From assembly GCF_014202225.1 (NCBI RefSeq), contig NZ_JACHGE010000013.1, forward strand, positions 1-61,910: a stretch of 61,910 bases of DNA. Reading direction: 5' to 3'. Position numbers and translations under genes: made by a program. The DNA is from Algibacter amylolyticus (GTDB taxonomy: Bacteria; Bacteroidota; Bacteroidia; Flavobacteriales; Flavobacteriaceae). Under the pieces are notes generated by a model, which did no database searches, had not been told where the DNA came from, and was given only the letters and a program-made list of their open reading frames with translations. Below are positions 26,968-35,808 of this stretch, in pieces; position 1 is the stretch's first letter, and each line of letters starts with the position of its first letter.

Positions 26968-29118
26968 ATGAAAAATATTATGAAAAGGAATTATAAAGTA
27001 CTCTCCTTAATGCTTTTGTTAGCATTTGCATCCTGTAGTTTTACATCAAAGAAATTTAGTAACCCAGATAAAGACAAACTATTAATACAAATAATAACAT
27101 TTGTGTTAGATCAAGGTCACTTTGATCCTATAGCATTGGACGATGAGTTTTCTGCCGAATTGTTTGCGGATTACATAGAAATTGTAGATCCTGTGAAACG
27201 TTATTTTTATCAATCGGATTACGAAGATTTTGAAGCCTTTAAATTGAATATCGACGATCAGCTTAAAGCTACAGATATTACATTTTTTAATGTGGTTAAT
27301 GAGCGTATGTTAAAACGTATAGAAGAGGCTAAAGAAATTTATAAAGAAGTGCTATCGGAACCTTTTGATTATACTATAGATGAAGATTTTGATACAAACT
27401 ACGAAAATAGCACGTTTGCAAAAAACAAAAGAGAACTTAAGGACAGGTGGAGAAAGCAATTAAAGTTTTCTACACTTTCTAACTACGATGATATCCTTGA
27501 AGAAGAAAAAAGAGCTAAGGTAGCAGATCCTGATTATGTTTTAAAATCTGATGAGCAGATTGAGAAAGAAGCTAGAGAGGCGACTTTAAAATCTATAAAT
27601 ATTTATTTTGAAGATTATATTGATGATCAACAACGAGAAGATTGGTTTGCTATTTATGTAAATACTATTGTTGAAGAGTACGATCCGCATACATATTATC
27701 TAGCACCTAAAGGAAAAGAAGATTTCGATCAACGTATGTCTGGTAAATTAGAAGGCATAGGTGCAAGACTTCAGAAAAGAATGGATTATATTAAAATAGT
27801 AGAATTAATTTCTGGAGGTCCAGCTTGGAGAAGTAATAAGTTAGAGGTTGAAGATGTTATTTTAAAAGTGAAACAAGAAGATGAAGATGTAGCTGTAGAT
27901 ATTGTTGGTATGCGTATTAACGATGCTATAAAATACATTAAAGGGCCTAAAGGAACTAAAGTAACACTTACCATTAAAAAGGTGGATGGTTCTGTAAAAG
28001 ATGTCGAAATTGTGAGAGATGTTGTAGAGTTGGTTGAAACTTATGCTAAGGCATCAATAGTAGAGAAGGATAATATGAAGTTTGGTATAATTAACTTACC
28101 TGCTTTTTATGTCGATTTTCAAGATTATAAAAACATTAATGCTGCAAAGGATGTTAAGGAAGAAATTGAGCGTTTAAAAGCCGATGGTATGCAAGGTTTA
28201 GTGCTAGATTTACGTAATAATGGCGGTGGGTCTTTACCTGCAGTTGTAGACATGGCAGGATTATTTATTAAAGATGGTCCCATTGTTCAGGTGCGCTCTA
28301 CAGATCAGCCAAAGGAGGTTTTAAGAGATAGAGATAAATCTATTTCTTGGGATGGTCCGTTGGTTATCTTAGTTAACGAGATTTCGGCTTCGGCTTCAGA
28401 AATTATGGCGGCGGCAATGCAAGATTACAAACGCGCCATTATTATTGGAGGTAAGCAGACGTATGGTAAAGGAACCGTGCAAAATGTAATAGACTTAAAT
28501 AATATGCTACGAAATAATACGAGTGGCGATTTAGGTGCTTTAGCTCTTACAAGACAGAAATACTATAGAATTAATGGTGGTTCTGTACAATTAGAAGGTG
28601 TTAAAAGTGATGTAAATGTACCAGGGCGTTTTAGTTTTATTGATGTAGGTGAAAAGGATAAAGATAATCCGTTGCCTTATGATGAAATTGATGCAGCCGA
28701 TTATACACCTTGGGATCATTATTTCGATTACGATGCAACTATTGCAAATAGTAAAAAGCGCATGAGTACTAACGGTCAATTAAAACTTATTGAAGAAAAT
28801 GCTAAATGGGTGAAAAGTAAAATTGATGAAACAGTTTTCTCTTTAAACTATAAAACTTACAAAGCGCAATTAGAAGCTAATGAAGCTGAATCGAAAAAAT
28901 TCGATGCTATGTCAGATTACGATTCAAATTTAACTTTCCAGTCTCATGGTTTTGAAAAAGCCTTAATAGCTCAAGATACTACCGATTTAAAAGAAAAACG
29001 CGATCGCTGGCATGCTAGTTTAAAAAAGGATGTTTATGTTGAAGAGGCGCTTAATGTGCTTGAAGATTTAAAATCGGCATATCCTATGAAAAAGGTAGCA
29101 TCTACGGTTCAAAATTAA
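26968..29118 (+). CDS. prc: Carboxy-terminal processing (tail-specific) protease
   Basis: A lipoprotein-type signal sequence (ASCS, Cys near residue 23) starts this 716-residue S41 protease. A helical N-terminal region is followed by a PDZ domain near 240-320 and the protease core with LVLDLRNNGGGSLP. The catalytic Ser lies in SASASE (473-478) and the catalytic Lys is Lys501 in QTYGKGTVQ. A C-terminal DUF3340-like tail completes the long Prc type. It trims C-termini of envelope proteins in the periplasm. Confidence 0.94.
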   Translation: MKNIMKRNYKVLSLMLLLAFASCSFTSKKFSNPDKDKLLIQIITFVLDQGHFDPIALDDEFSAELFADYIEIVDPVKRYFYQSDYEDFEAFKLNIDDQLKATDITFFNVVNERMLKRIEEAKEIYKEVLSEPFDYTIDEDFDTNYENSTFAKNKRELKDRWRKQLKFSTLSNYDDILEEEKRAKVADPDYVLKSDEQIEKEAREATLKSINIYFEDYIDDQQREDWFAIYVNTIVEEYDPHTYYLAPKGKEDFDQRMSGKLEGIGARLQKRMDYIKIVELISGGPAWRSNKLEVEDVILKVKQEDEDVAVDIVGMRINDAIKYIKGPKGTKVTLTIKKVDGSVKDVEIVRDVVELVETYAKASIVEKDNMKFGIINLPAFYVDFQDYKNINAAKDVKEEIERLKADGMQGLVLDLRNNGGGSLPAVVDMAGLFIKDGPIVQVRSTDQPKEVLRDRDKSISWDGPLVILVNEISASASEIMAAAMQDYKRAIIIGGKQTYGKGTVQNVIDLNNMLRNNTSGDLGALALTRQKYYRINGGSVQLEGVKSDVNVPGRFSFIDVGEKDKDNPLPYDEIDAADYTPWDHYFDYDATIANSKKRMSTNGQLKLIEENAKWVKSKIDETVFSLNYKTYKAQLEANEAESKKFDAMSDYDSNLTFQSHGFEKALIAQDTTDLKEKRDRWHASLKKDVYVEEALNVLEDLKSAYPMKKVASTVQN

Positions 29119-29167
29119 ATTATAGTAGAATTCATTTTAACAGAGTTCGTTTACAAAATATATTAAA

Positions 29168-30262
29168 ATGAGTCATAAATCAAACTCACTAAAACAACTA
29201 GCGCTCCAAAAGTTTAAAAAGAACTTTTGGGGCGTTTTTAGTTTTTACTTTATCGTTTTGGTAGGTTTAGTATCTGTGTTTGCTTATGTGTTTGCACCAG
29301 ATAATTCGCAATACGCAAATCAAATGCATTTGGCTATCCATTCAGAAAAACCGGGATTTAAAGTAACCATGCTTACAATACCTTCAAAAATAAAAGTGGA
29401 TCAAAGTGCTTTTGATAAACTATTCTTTGGAAAGAAAAATACAGATTCCGAGATTCCTATTACGTCATATACCATTAAGGATGATGAATTGGAATATAAA
29501 GAATATGCTGCTGATGGACTAGAAGGTGCAGAAAAAACGATTATGCTAAGTGTGTTTCCTGCTGGAAAAGTAAAAGATTTTATTAAAGAAAAAACATTCC
29601 TTTTTGGTACAGATAAATACGGCCGCGATTTATTAAGTCGGGTTTTAGTTGGAGCAAGAATTTCCTTTTTTATAGGGTTTGTTGCAGTCCTTATTTCATT
29701 GGTAATTGGCATATTTATGGGGAGCGTAGCCGGTTATTTTGGTGGTAAAGTAGATGCTGTAATTATGTGGGTTATAAATGTAACATGGTCAATCCCTACG
29801 CTGTTGTTAGTTATTGCTATTACTTTAGCTTTAGGAAAAGGATTTTGGCAAGTGTTTATTGCAGTGGGTTTAACCATGTGGGTTGAGGTTGCTAGGGTAG
29901 TGCGCGGGCAAATAATTAGTACAAAGGAAATGCAATATGTTACTGCAGCAAGGGCACTTGGTTATACCGATTTAAGAATTATAGTAAAGCATATTTTGCC
30001 AAATATTATGGCGCCAGTTATTGTAATATCGGCAGCAAATTTTGCGGGTGCCATTTTAATAGAAAGCGGATTAAGTTTTTTAGGTATTGGTGCGCAACCG
30101 CCAATGGCAAGTTGGGGTGCTATGATTAAAGATCATTACAATTATATTATTTTAGGTAAACCTTATTTAGCTATTATTCCCGGACTATGTATTATGAGTT
30201 TGGTAATGGCGTTTATGTTAATAGGGAATGCGCTTAGGGATGCTTTGGATGTGAAAAATTAA
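29168..30262 (+). CDS. ABC transporter permease, OppC/DppC type
   Basis: After a short cytoplasmic start with KQLALQKFKKNFWG, a first membrane helix is followed by a periplasmic insert of about 100 residues. A BPD-type permease domain with five helices comes next. DKYGRDLLSRVLVGARIS and the EAA loop EMQYVTAARALGYTDLRIIVKHILPN mark the DppC class, which imports peptides or nickel. No partner permease, ATPase or binding protein is next to it, so its partners must be encoded elsewhere. Confidence 0.9.
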   Translation: MSHKSNSLKQLALQKFKKNFWGVFSFYFIVLVGLVSVFAYVFAPDNSQYANQMHLAIHSEKPGFKVTMLTIPSKIKVDQSAFDKLFFGKKNTDSEIPITSYTIKDDELEYKEYAADGLEGAEKTIMLSVFPAGKVKDFIKEKTFLFGTDKYGRDLLSRVLVGARISFFIGFVAVLISLVIGIFMGSVAGYFGGKVDAVIMWVINVTWSIPTLLLVIAITLALGKGFWQVFIAVGLTMWVEVARVVRGQIISTKEMQYVTAARALGYTDLRIIVKHILPNIMAPVIVISAANFAGAILIESGLSFLGIGAQPPMASWGAMIKDHYNYIILGKPYLAIIPGLCIMSLVMAFMLIGNALRDALDVKN

Positions 30263-30289
30263 AAGCAATATTTAAATAATAAAGTAACC

Positions 30290-30901
30290 TTAATTAGCTT
30301 CCAAATTCATATTCTCATTCAATCCATCAATATAGCCTAAAACATCATCTTTTCCAATGTCTTTAGATGATGAGGTAATAAAGTAGTTAGGCACTTCCAC
30401 CCAAGTTTCTAAAAGGATGTTTTTATAGTCGTCAACGTGTTTCTCAATGGCTTGAGGACGCAATTTATCAGCTTTAGTAAATATAATTGAAAACGGAATA
30501 CCGTTTTCTCCTAACCATTGCATGAATTCTAAATCGATTGGCTGTGGCGTGTGTCTAATATCAACCAAAACAAAAGCCGTTACGAGTTGTTCGCGTGAGC
30601 CAAAATACTGGGTTATAAATTTTTGAAAGACTTTCTTAGAGCTTTTAGAAACACGAGCGTAACCATAACCTGGTAAATCTACCAAGTGCCAGTTGTTATT
30701 AATTAAAAAGTGATTAATAAGTTGTGTTTTTCCTGGTCTTCCTGAAGTTTTAGCTAAACTTTTTCTGCTGGTTAGCATATTTATTAATGAAGACTTTCCA
30801 ACATTACTACGGCCAATAAAAGCATACTCCGGTAATCTGCTTTTCGGGCATTTAGCAACATCAGAGTTACTCATTACAAATTCGGCAGACTTAATTTTCA
30901 T
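30290..30901 (-). CDS. engB: Ribosome biogenesis GTPase YihA/EngB
   Basis: The 203-residue TRAFAC GTPase has the P-loop GRSNVGKSSLINML (G1), KTSGRPGKTQLINHF (G2), DLPGYGYARVSK (G3), TKADKL (G4) and a SS-type G5 near TSSSKDIG. EngB helps assemble the large ribosomal subunit and is needed for growth in many bacteria. The extended switch PGYGYA is specific for the family. Confidence 0.95.
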   Translation of the reverse strand: MKIKSAEFVMSNSDVAKCPKSRLPEYAFIGRSNVGKSSLINMLTSRKSLAKTSGRPGKTQLINHFLINNNWHLVDLPGYGYARVSKSSKKVFQKFITQYFGSREQLVTAFVLVDIRHTPQPIDLEFMQWLGENGIPFSIIFTKADKLRPQAIEKHVDDYKNILLETWVEVPNYFITSSSKDIGKDDVLGYIDGLNENMNLEAN

Positions 30902-30916
30902 TAGAAATGTGTTTTT

Positions 30917-30941
30917 GTTATTCCCTCGAAAGAGGAAATCT
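30917..30941. repeat. Short REP-like palindrome (copy 1)
   Basis: The stretch TTCCCTCGAAAGAGGAAATC is an imperfect palindrome around CGAAAG. It is very similar to the copy at 47891-47915 and less so to 38601-38621. All three lie between genes. Confidence 0.5.
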
Positions 30942-30981
30942 CATTAATGGGATTTAGAGTTTTTTCTTTTAGAATTTATTA

Positions 30982-31746
30982 CTAGAATCCTCGTTTTTGT
31001 AACCAAGCGTAAAGAATGTCGTTAAATTCTTGAGGGTGTTCCATCATAGCAGCATGCCCACATTTGTCTATCCAAAACAATTCAGAATCTGGTAATAATT
31101 GATTAAATTCTTCGGCAACTTCTGGAGGTGTAACGCCATCATTTTTACCCCAAATTATGCAAGTTGGTGTCGATAGTGTTGGTAGATCTTTAGCCATATT
31201 ATGTCTTATAGCACTTTTGGCAATAGCTAAAGTTTTTATAAGCTTGTTTCGGTCGTTTACGGTTTCGTACACTTCATCTACAATTTCCTTAGTAGCAACC
31301 TCAGGGTCGTAAAACACGTCTTGTGCTTTCTTTTTAATTACCTCGTAGTCACTACGTTTGGTGTATCCGCCGCCCATAGCGTTTTCGTACAGTCCAGAGC
31401 TTCCCGTAATTATTAAAGCTTTAACACTTTCCGGGTAAAGTTTGGTGTGGTATAAACCTATATGGCCTCCCAAAGAGTTTCCTAATAAAATAACTTCTTT
31501 GTAGCCTTTAAATTCAATAAAGTCATGCAGATATTTTGCAAAATGCTTTACGTTAGTTTTAAGCAAAGATTTGCTGTAAAGTGGTAACTCGGGGATTACT
31601 ATTTTATACCCTTTGGTACAAAAATATTCAGTTACAGCGTCAAAGTTGCTTAATCCTCCCATTAAGCCATGTAACACTATTATTGGAGTGCCTTCACCTG
31701 CTTCTATATAGCTGTATTTTTCTTCTTTTTTTAAACGATGCGTCAT
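30982..31746 (-). CDS. Alpha/beta hydrolase
   Basis: The 254-residue protein has the fold's landmarks: oxyanion segment LHGLMGGLSNFD, nucleophile Ser in LGNSLGGHIGLY, Asp in IWGKNDGVTPPE and His in DKCGHAAMMEHP. The triad is complete, so it should be an active hydrolase or esterase of the cytoplasm. The substrate cannot be told. It lies upstream of and divergent from the dcw cluster, as in many flavobacteria. Confidence 0.9.
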   Translation of the reverse strand: MTHRLKKEEKYSYIEAGEGTPIIVLHGLMGGLSNFDAVTEYFCTKGYKIVIPELPLYSKSLLKTNVKHFAKYLHDFIEFKGYKEVILLGNSLGGHIGLYHTKLYPESVKALIITGSSGLYENAMGGGYTKRSDYEVIKKKAQDVFYDPEVATKEIVDEVYETVNDRNKLIKTLAIAKSAIRHNMAKDLPTLSTPTCIIWGKNDGVTPPEVAEEFNQLLPDSELFWIDKCGHAAMMEHPQEFNDILYAWLQKRGF

Positions 31747-32072
31747 TAATCAGTTAGTCATTCATTCGTTAAAAACAAATATAGTTATTTCATTCATATT
31801 TCTACTATAATTATTGCTTTCAAGTAAAATGAATTGTGTTACGGAGTGAAATTTAGAAAAACCAAAAACTAACATATTAACAATCTTGTAATTTGAATAT
31901 TAAAGTTTGAAATCGAAGTTCTTGTTATGCGATGTGGTGTTTTCTATTTTCAGAAATCGGATTAAAATCGTAATTAATCGAAAATTTATTAACAAAGTGG
32001 TATATAGTGGTATAAAGTGGGATTATTTTCAATATATTTGACATTTAAACGTTTAAAGTTTAGCAAAACGCA
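31747..32072. other. Divergent promoter region before the dcw cluster
   Basis: The 326 bases carry no gene. They hold the mraZ promoter and its triple GTGG operator near the right end, and must also hold the promoter for the divergent hydrolase gene, which I could not place. Confidence 0.6.
31997..32040 (+). promoter_or_regulatory. mraZ promoter with triple MraZ-type operator
   Basis: GTGG occurs three times at 31997, 32007 and 32017, exactly 10 bases apart, each inside an AAAGTGGK-like or TAGTGGT-like context. This is the layout of MraZ boxes in other bacteria. A perfect -7 element TATATTTG follows at 32033-32040. The operator lies over the -33 region, which suits repression of the cluster by MraZ itself. 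Confidence 0.75.
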
Positions 32073-32543
32073 TTGGATTTAATAACAGGCACATACGATT
32101 GTAAGGTTGATGCAAAAGGCAGATTAATGATGCCTGCTGCAATCAAAAAGCAACTTTCTGCGATTTTGCAGGATGGTTTTGTGTTGCGTCGTTCTGTTTT
32201 TCAAAAATGCCTAGAACTTTACCCAATGAGCGAATGGCAGGTGTTAATGGGAAAAATGAATAAGCTAAATAAGTTTAAAAAGAAGAATAACGATTTTATT
32301 AGAAGGTTTACTGCTGGGGCCAAAATGGTTGAGGTAGATGTTAATGGTAGGTTGTTAATCCCTAAGGATTTAACGGTTTTTGCAGATATTTCTAAAAATA
32401 TAGTGGTGGCTTCGGCAATCAATATTATTGAGATTTGGGATAAGGATTTGTATGAACAAGCTATTGATGATGCTGCAATTGATTTTGCGGATTTGGCAGA
32501 GGAAGTAATGGGACAAGACGATGACGAGCATGGAATATCATAA
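32073..32543 (+). CDS. mraZ: Transcriptional regulator MraZ
   Basis: MraZ binds repeats upstream of its own gene and represses the dcw cluster. The 156-residue protein has two AbrB-like repeats, each with a DxKGR-like core: YDCKVDAKGRLMMP near the start and VEVDVNGRLLIP near residue 88. The start codon is TTG, because the first repeat begins only eight residues in and no earlier ATG exists. It overlaps rsmH. Confidence 0.95.
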   Translation: MDLITGTYDCKVDAKGRLMMPAAIKKQLSAILQDGFVLRRSVFQKCLELYPMSEWQVLMGKMNKLNKFKKKNNDFIRRFTAGAKMVEVDVNGRLLIPKDLTVFADISKNIVVASAINIIEIWDKDLYEQAIDDAAIDFADLAEEVMGQDDDEHGIS

Positions 32544-33426
32544 TCCGGTACTTTTAAAAGAAACAGTTGATGGGTTGAATATAAATCCGGATGGTGTTTA
32601 TGTAGATGTCACTTTTGGTGGTGGCGGTCATAGTAAAGAAATTTTAAGTAGACTTAGTGATAAAGGAAAGTTGTATGCTTTCGATCAAGATCCAGATGCG
32701 CTTGAAAATGCAATTGATGATGATAGGTTTACGCTTATACATGAGAATTTTAGGTTTGTAAAGCGATTTTTGAGGTTTCACGGTGCAAAAGAAGTGGATG
32801 GGATTTTAGCAGATTTTGGGGTGTCATCGCATCAGTTTGATGTTGCAGAACGTGGTTTTTCAACACGGTTTGAAGCAGATTTGGATATGCGGATGAATCA
32901 ACAAAATAAATTATCTGCTTTTCATGTCATTAATGAGTATGACGAGGCCCAGTTAAAGCAAGTGTTTTTGCAATATGGCGAGTTGCGTGCAGCTCCAGCA
33001 ATGGCAAGGTTAATTGTTGAGTACAGAGAGACAGAGCCAATAGTAACAAGTGAACAGTTAAAAAAAGTTTTAGCTAAGTTTTTGCCACCGCGTTTTGAGA
33101 ATAAAGTGTTGGCTCAAATTTATCAAGCTATAAGAATAGAGGTTAATCAAGAAATTGAGGTTTTAAAAGAGTTTTTATTGCAAACTCCGGAAGTGTTGAA
33201 AGTTGGCGGTCGATTAAGTTTTATATCCTATCACTCTCTCGAAGATAGGTTGGTAAAACGATTTATTAGAAATGGCATGTTCGAAGGAGAACCAGAACGC
33301 GATATGTTTGGGAACTTTGAGGTGCCTCTAAAAAAGGTAAATGGATTAATTGTGCCAACGGCAGAAGAGATTAAAATTAATAATAGGGCAAGAAGTGCAA
33401 AGCTTCGTGTTGCAGAAAAGCTATAA
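32530..33426 (+). CDS. rsmH: 16S rRNA m4C1402 methyltransferase RsmH (MraW)
   Basis: RsmH methylates N4 of C1402 in 16S rRNA. The S-adenosylmethionine motif DVTFGGGGHSKEIL lies near residue 24, and HNPVLLKETVDGL opens the protein as usual. Further conserved blocks are GILADFGVSSHQFD, RGFSTRFEADLDMRMN and ISYHSLEDRLVKRF. I prefer the ATG at 32530 (MEYHNP), since homologs begin there; an in-frame ATG at 32521 would add three residues. It overlaps the end of mraZ. Confidence 0.95.
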   Translation: MEYHNPVLLKETVDGLNINPDGVYVDVTFGGGGHSKEILSRLSDKGKLYAFDQDPDALENAIDDDRFTLIHENFRFVKRFLRFHGAKEVDGILADFGVSSHQFDVAERGFSTRFEADLDMRMNQQNKLSAFHVINEYDEAQLKQVFLQYGELRAAPAMARLIVEYRETEPIVTSEQLKKVLAKFLPPRFENKVLAQIYQAIRIEVNQEIEVLKEFLLQTPEVLKVGGRLSFISYHSLEDRLVKRFIRNGMFEGEPERDMFGNFEVPLKKVNGLIVPTAEEIKINNRARSAKLRVAEKL

Positions 33427-33464
33427 ATAAGCTTTTAATCCTTCCTTTTAGTAAGAAGCAAAGA

Positions 33465-33782
33465 ATGAAGAAGAATATCTATAACATATTAAAGGGGTCT
33501 TTTTTAATTAGTGATGATTCGTTTAAAAGCTGGCGGTTAATACTTTTTATTTCTGGGTTAGCCATAGTAATGATTGCGAGTTCGCATAGTGCAGATAAAA
33601 AGGTATATGAAATTGCTCGATTAAAAAATGAAGTAAAAGAAATGCGATCGGCATTTGTAGATGGTCGATCGAAACTCATGAGGCTTAAAATGGAGTCGAA
33701 TGTGGTAATAGTAATGAAAGAAAAAGGGTTGGCGCCTTCAGTAAATCCGCCAAAAAAAATAAAGATTAAAAAGAATAATTGA
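33465..33782 (+). CDS. ftsL: FtsL-like divisome protein
   Basis: The 105-residue protein has a short basic cytoplasmic start, one membrane helix (about 26-42) and a coiled-coil-like periplasmic part with EIARLKNEVKEMRSAF. Size, topology and position between rsmH and ftsI fit FtsL, a single-pass protein that joins the FtsQLB complex at midcell. The sequence itself is poorly conserved, so position is the main support. Confidence 0.85.
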   Translation: MKKNIYNILKGSFLISDDSFKSWRLILFISGLAIVMIASSHSADKKVYEIARLKNEVKEMRSAFVDGRSKLMRLKMESNVVIVMKEKGLAPSVNPPKKIKIKKNN

Positions 33783-33792
33783 TAATAAAACC

Positions 33793-35808
33793 TTGGCAGT
33801 AAACGAAAAAAACATATTAAACCGTTTGTATTTTATAGCTGGATGTATGTTCATCTTCGGGCTTGCTGTGGTGTTTAAATTGCTAAGCATTCAGTTTCTT
33901 CAAGGCGATGCGTATAGAGCAAAAGCAACAGAGCGTGTTGTTAAAAATGTTGTGATTCCTGCTAATAGAGGTAATGTGTATTCTGTAAATGGGAATCTGT
34001 TGGCAACCTCAATCCCTAAGTACGATATTCGTTTTGATGCCTTAACTCCAAATGCTAAAACTTTCGAAAAATACGTAAAACCACTTTGCGATTCACTTTC
34101 AAAATATTCTGGCAAATCGGCTACTAAACTTTTAAAAGATCTTAGACGTGCTCGTGCTAATAAAAATCGTTACTACTTGTTGGCTAGAAATATTGGCTAT
34201 TCTGATTATATCCGTCTGCGAAACTTCCCATTATTAGAACTAGGCGCTTTCAAAGGAGGGTTAATTGTAGAGCAAACCACAAAACGTGAGCATCCAATGG
34301 GTGGTATTGCGCAAAGAACTATTGGTTACGAGCGTGTTGATGATAAAGGTAATGTAACAAGACCTGGTATTGATGGTGCTTTTGGTGTTAAGTATTTGCG
34401 AGGTGTAGATGGGCAGCGTAAAAAACAGCAAATTGGTAAAGGGCAATGGAAACCTTTAAGTGATGCAAATGAAATTGAACCAAAAGATGGTTACGATGTT
34501 TATACGACTATCGATGTAAATATTCAAGATATAGCGCACCATTCATTATTAGCACAGTTAGAAAAATATAAGGCAGATCATGGTTGTGTGGTGGTTATGG
34601 AGACAAAAACTGGAGAGATTCGTGCCATTTCAAATTTAGGAAGAAATAAAAACGGACATTATTACGAGCGTTTAAATTATGCGGTTGGTGAGAGTCACGA
34701 GTCTGGTTCAACGTTTAAACTTATGGCGCTTGCAGCAGCTTTTGAAGATAAAGTAGCTGATACTAGCGATGTGGTAGATACGGAAAAAGGTGTTTTAAGT
34801 TTTTACGGTAAAAAAGTACGTGATTCCAAGTATGGTGGTTACGGTAAAATATCTGTTTCTAAGGCTTTTGAGGTGTCTTCTAATACAGGTATTGTAAAGA
34901 TTATAGATCAGGGCTACAGAAAAAATCCTGAAAAGTTTGTAGACAGATTATATGACATGAACCTAAATAATGGTTTGGACTTACCAATTATAGGAGAGCC
35001 TATGCCAATTATTCCAGATCCAAGAGTTAAAAACGGGCGTTGGAGTGGTATTGCTTTACAGTGGATGGCCTATGGTTACGGTGTGTCGTTTACGCCTTTG
35101 CAAACCCTTACCTTTTACAATGCTGTTGCTAACGATGGTGTTATGGTTAAGCCAAGGTTTTTAAGAGAAGTTAAGGAATTTGATAAGGTTATAGAGCCTT
35201 TTGAAAGAGAGGTTATTAACGAACAAATCTGCTCCAAAGAAACGATTTCTAAGCTGCAAGCACTATTAAAAAATGTTGTAGAGAAAAAACACGGTACAGG
35301 ACATCGTTTATATTCTAAAAACTTTTCTATGGCCGGAAAAACAGGAACGTGTCAAAAAGATTACAGCGATAAATCTAAATTAAACTATATATCTTCTTTT
35401 GCTGGTTATTTCCCTGCCGAAAACCCGAAGTATTCATGCATTGTTGTTATTCATGAGCCAGATAAAGGTGTTGGGTATTATGGAGCAGATGTGTCAGGAC
35501 CAGTTTTTAAAAGAGTGGCTCAAAAAATTTATACAGATACGCCTTTAATAGATGAGGTTGAAACCTTACAAATGAATGTTGCGGATGTTGATAAAGAATA
35601 TGAAGGGTTTTATAAAACAGCACAAACCTATAAAACAATAATGCCAAATTTAATTGGTATGCCAGCAATGGATGCTATTGTTTTACTTGAAAATATGCAG
35701 ATTGATGTTAATGTGAAATTAAGTGGAAATGGCATTGTAAAATCACAATCTGTAGATAAAAATACAAAACTGAAAGATAACCAAACCGTAGTTTTAAAAG
35801 CATCATGA
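33793..35808 (+). CDS. ftsI: Division transpeptidase FtsI (PBP3) with PASTA end
   Basis: FtsI crosslinks septal peptidoglycan. The TTG at 33793 is the likely start, since it gives a short cytoplasmic tail before the membrane helix (about 12-34) and no ATG precedes it. A dimerisation domain with NRGNVYSVNGNLLATS leads to the transpeptidase domain with the SxxK motif in SGSTFKL, SxN in SSNTG and KTG in AGKTGTCQ. A PASTA domain (about 610-671) ends the protein, a layout usual for Bacteroidetes. Confidence 0.95.
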   Translation: MAVNEKNILNRLYFIAGCMFIFGLAVVFKLLSIQFLQGDAYRAKATERVVKNVVIPANRGNVYSVNGNLLATSIPKYDIRFDALTPNAKTFEKYVKPLCDSLSKYSGKSATKLLKDLRRARANKNRYYLLARNIGYSDYIRLRNFPLLELGAFKGGLIVEQTTKREHPMGGIAQRTIGYERVDDKGNVTRPGIDGAFGVKYLRGVDGQRKKQQIGKGQWKPLSDANEIEPKDGYDVYTTIDVNIQDIAHHSLLAQLEKYKADHGCVVVMETKTGEIRAISNLGRNKNGHYYERLNYAVGESHESGSTFKLMALAAAFEDKVADTSDVVDTEKGVLSFYGKKVRDSKYGGYGKISVSKAFEVSSNTGIVKIIDQGYRKNPEKFVDRLYDMNLNNGLDLPIIGEPMPIIPDPRVKNGRWSGIALQWMAYGYGVSFTPLQTLTFYNAVANDGVMVKPRFLREVKEFDKVIEPFEREVINEQICSKETISKLQALLKNVVEKKHGTGHRLYSKNFSMAGKTGTCQKDYSDKSKLNYISSFAGYFPAENPKYSCIVVIHEPDKGVGYYGADVSGPVFKRVAQKIYTDTPLIDEVETLQMNVADVDKEYEGFYKTAQTYKTIMPNLIGMPAMDAIVLLENMQIDVNVKLSGNGIVKSQSVDKNTKLKDNQTVVLKAS

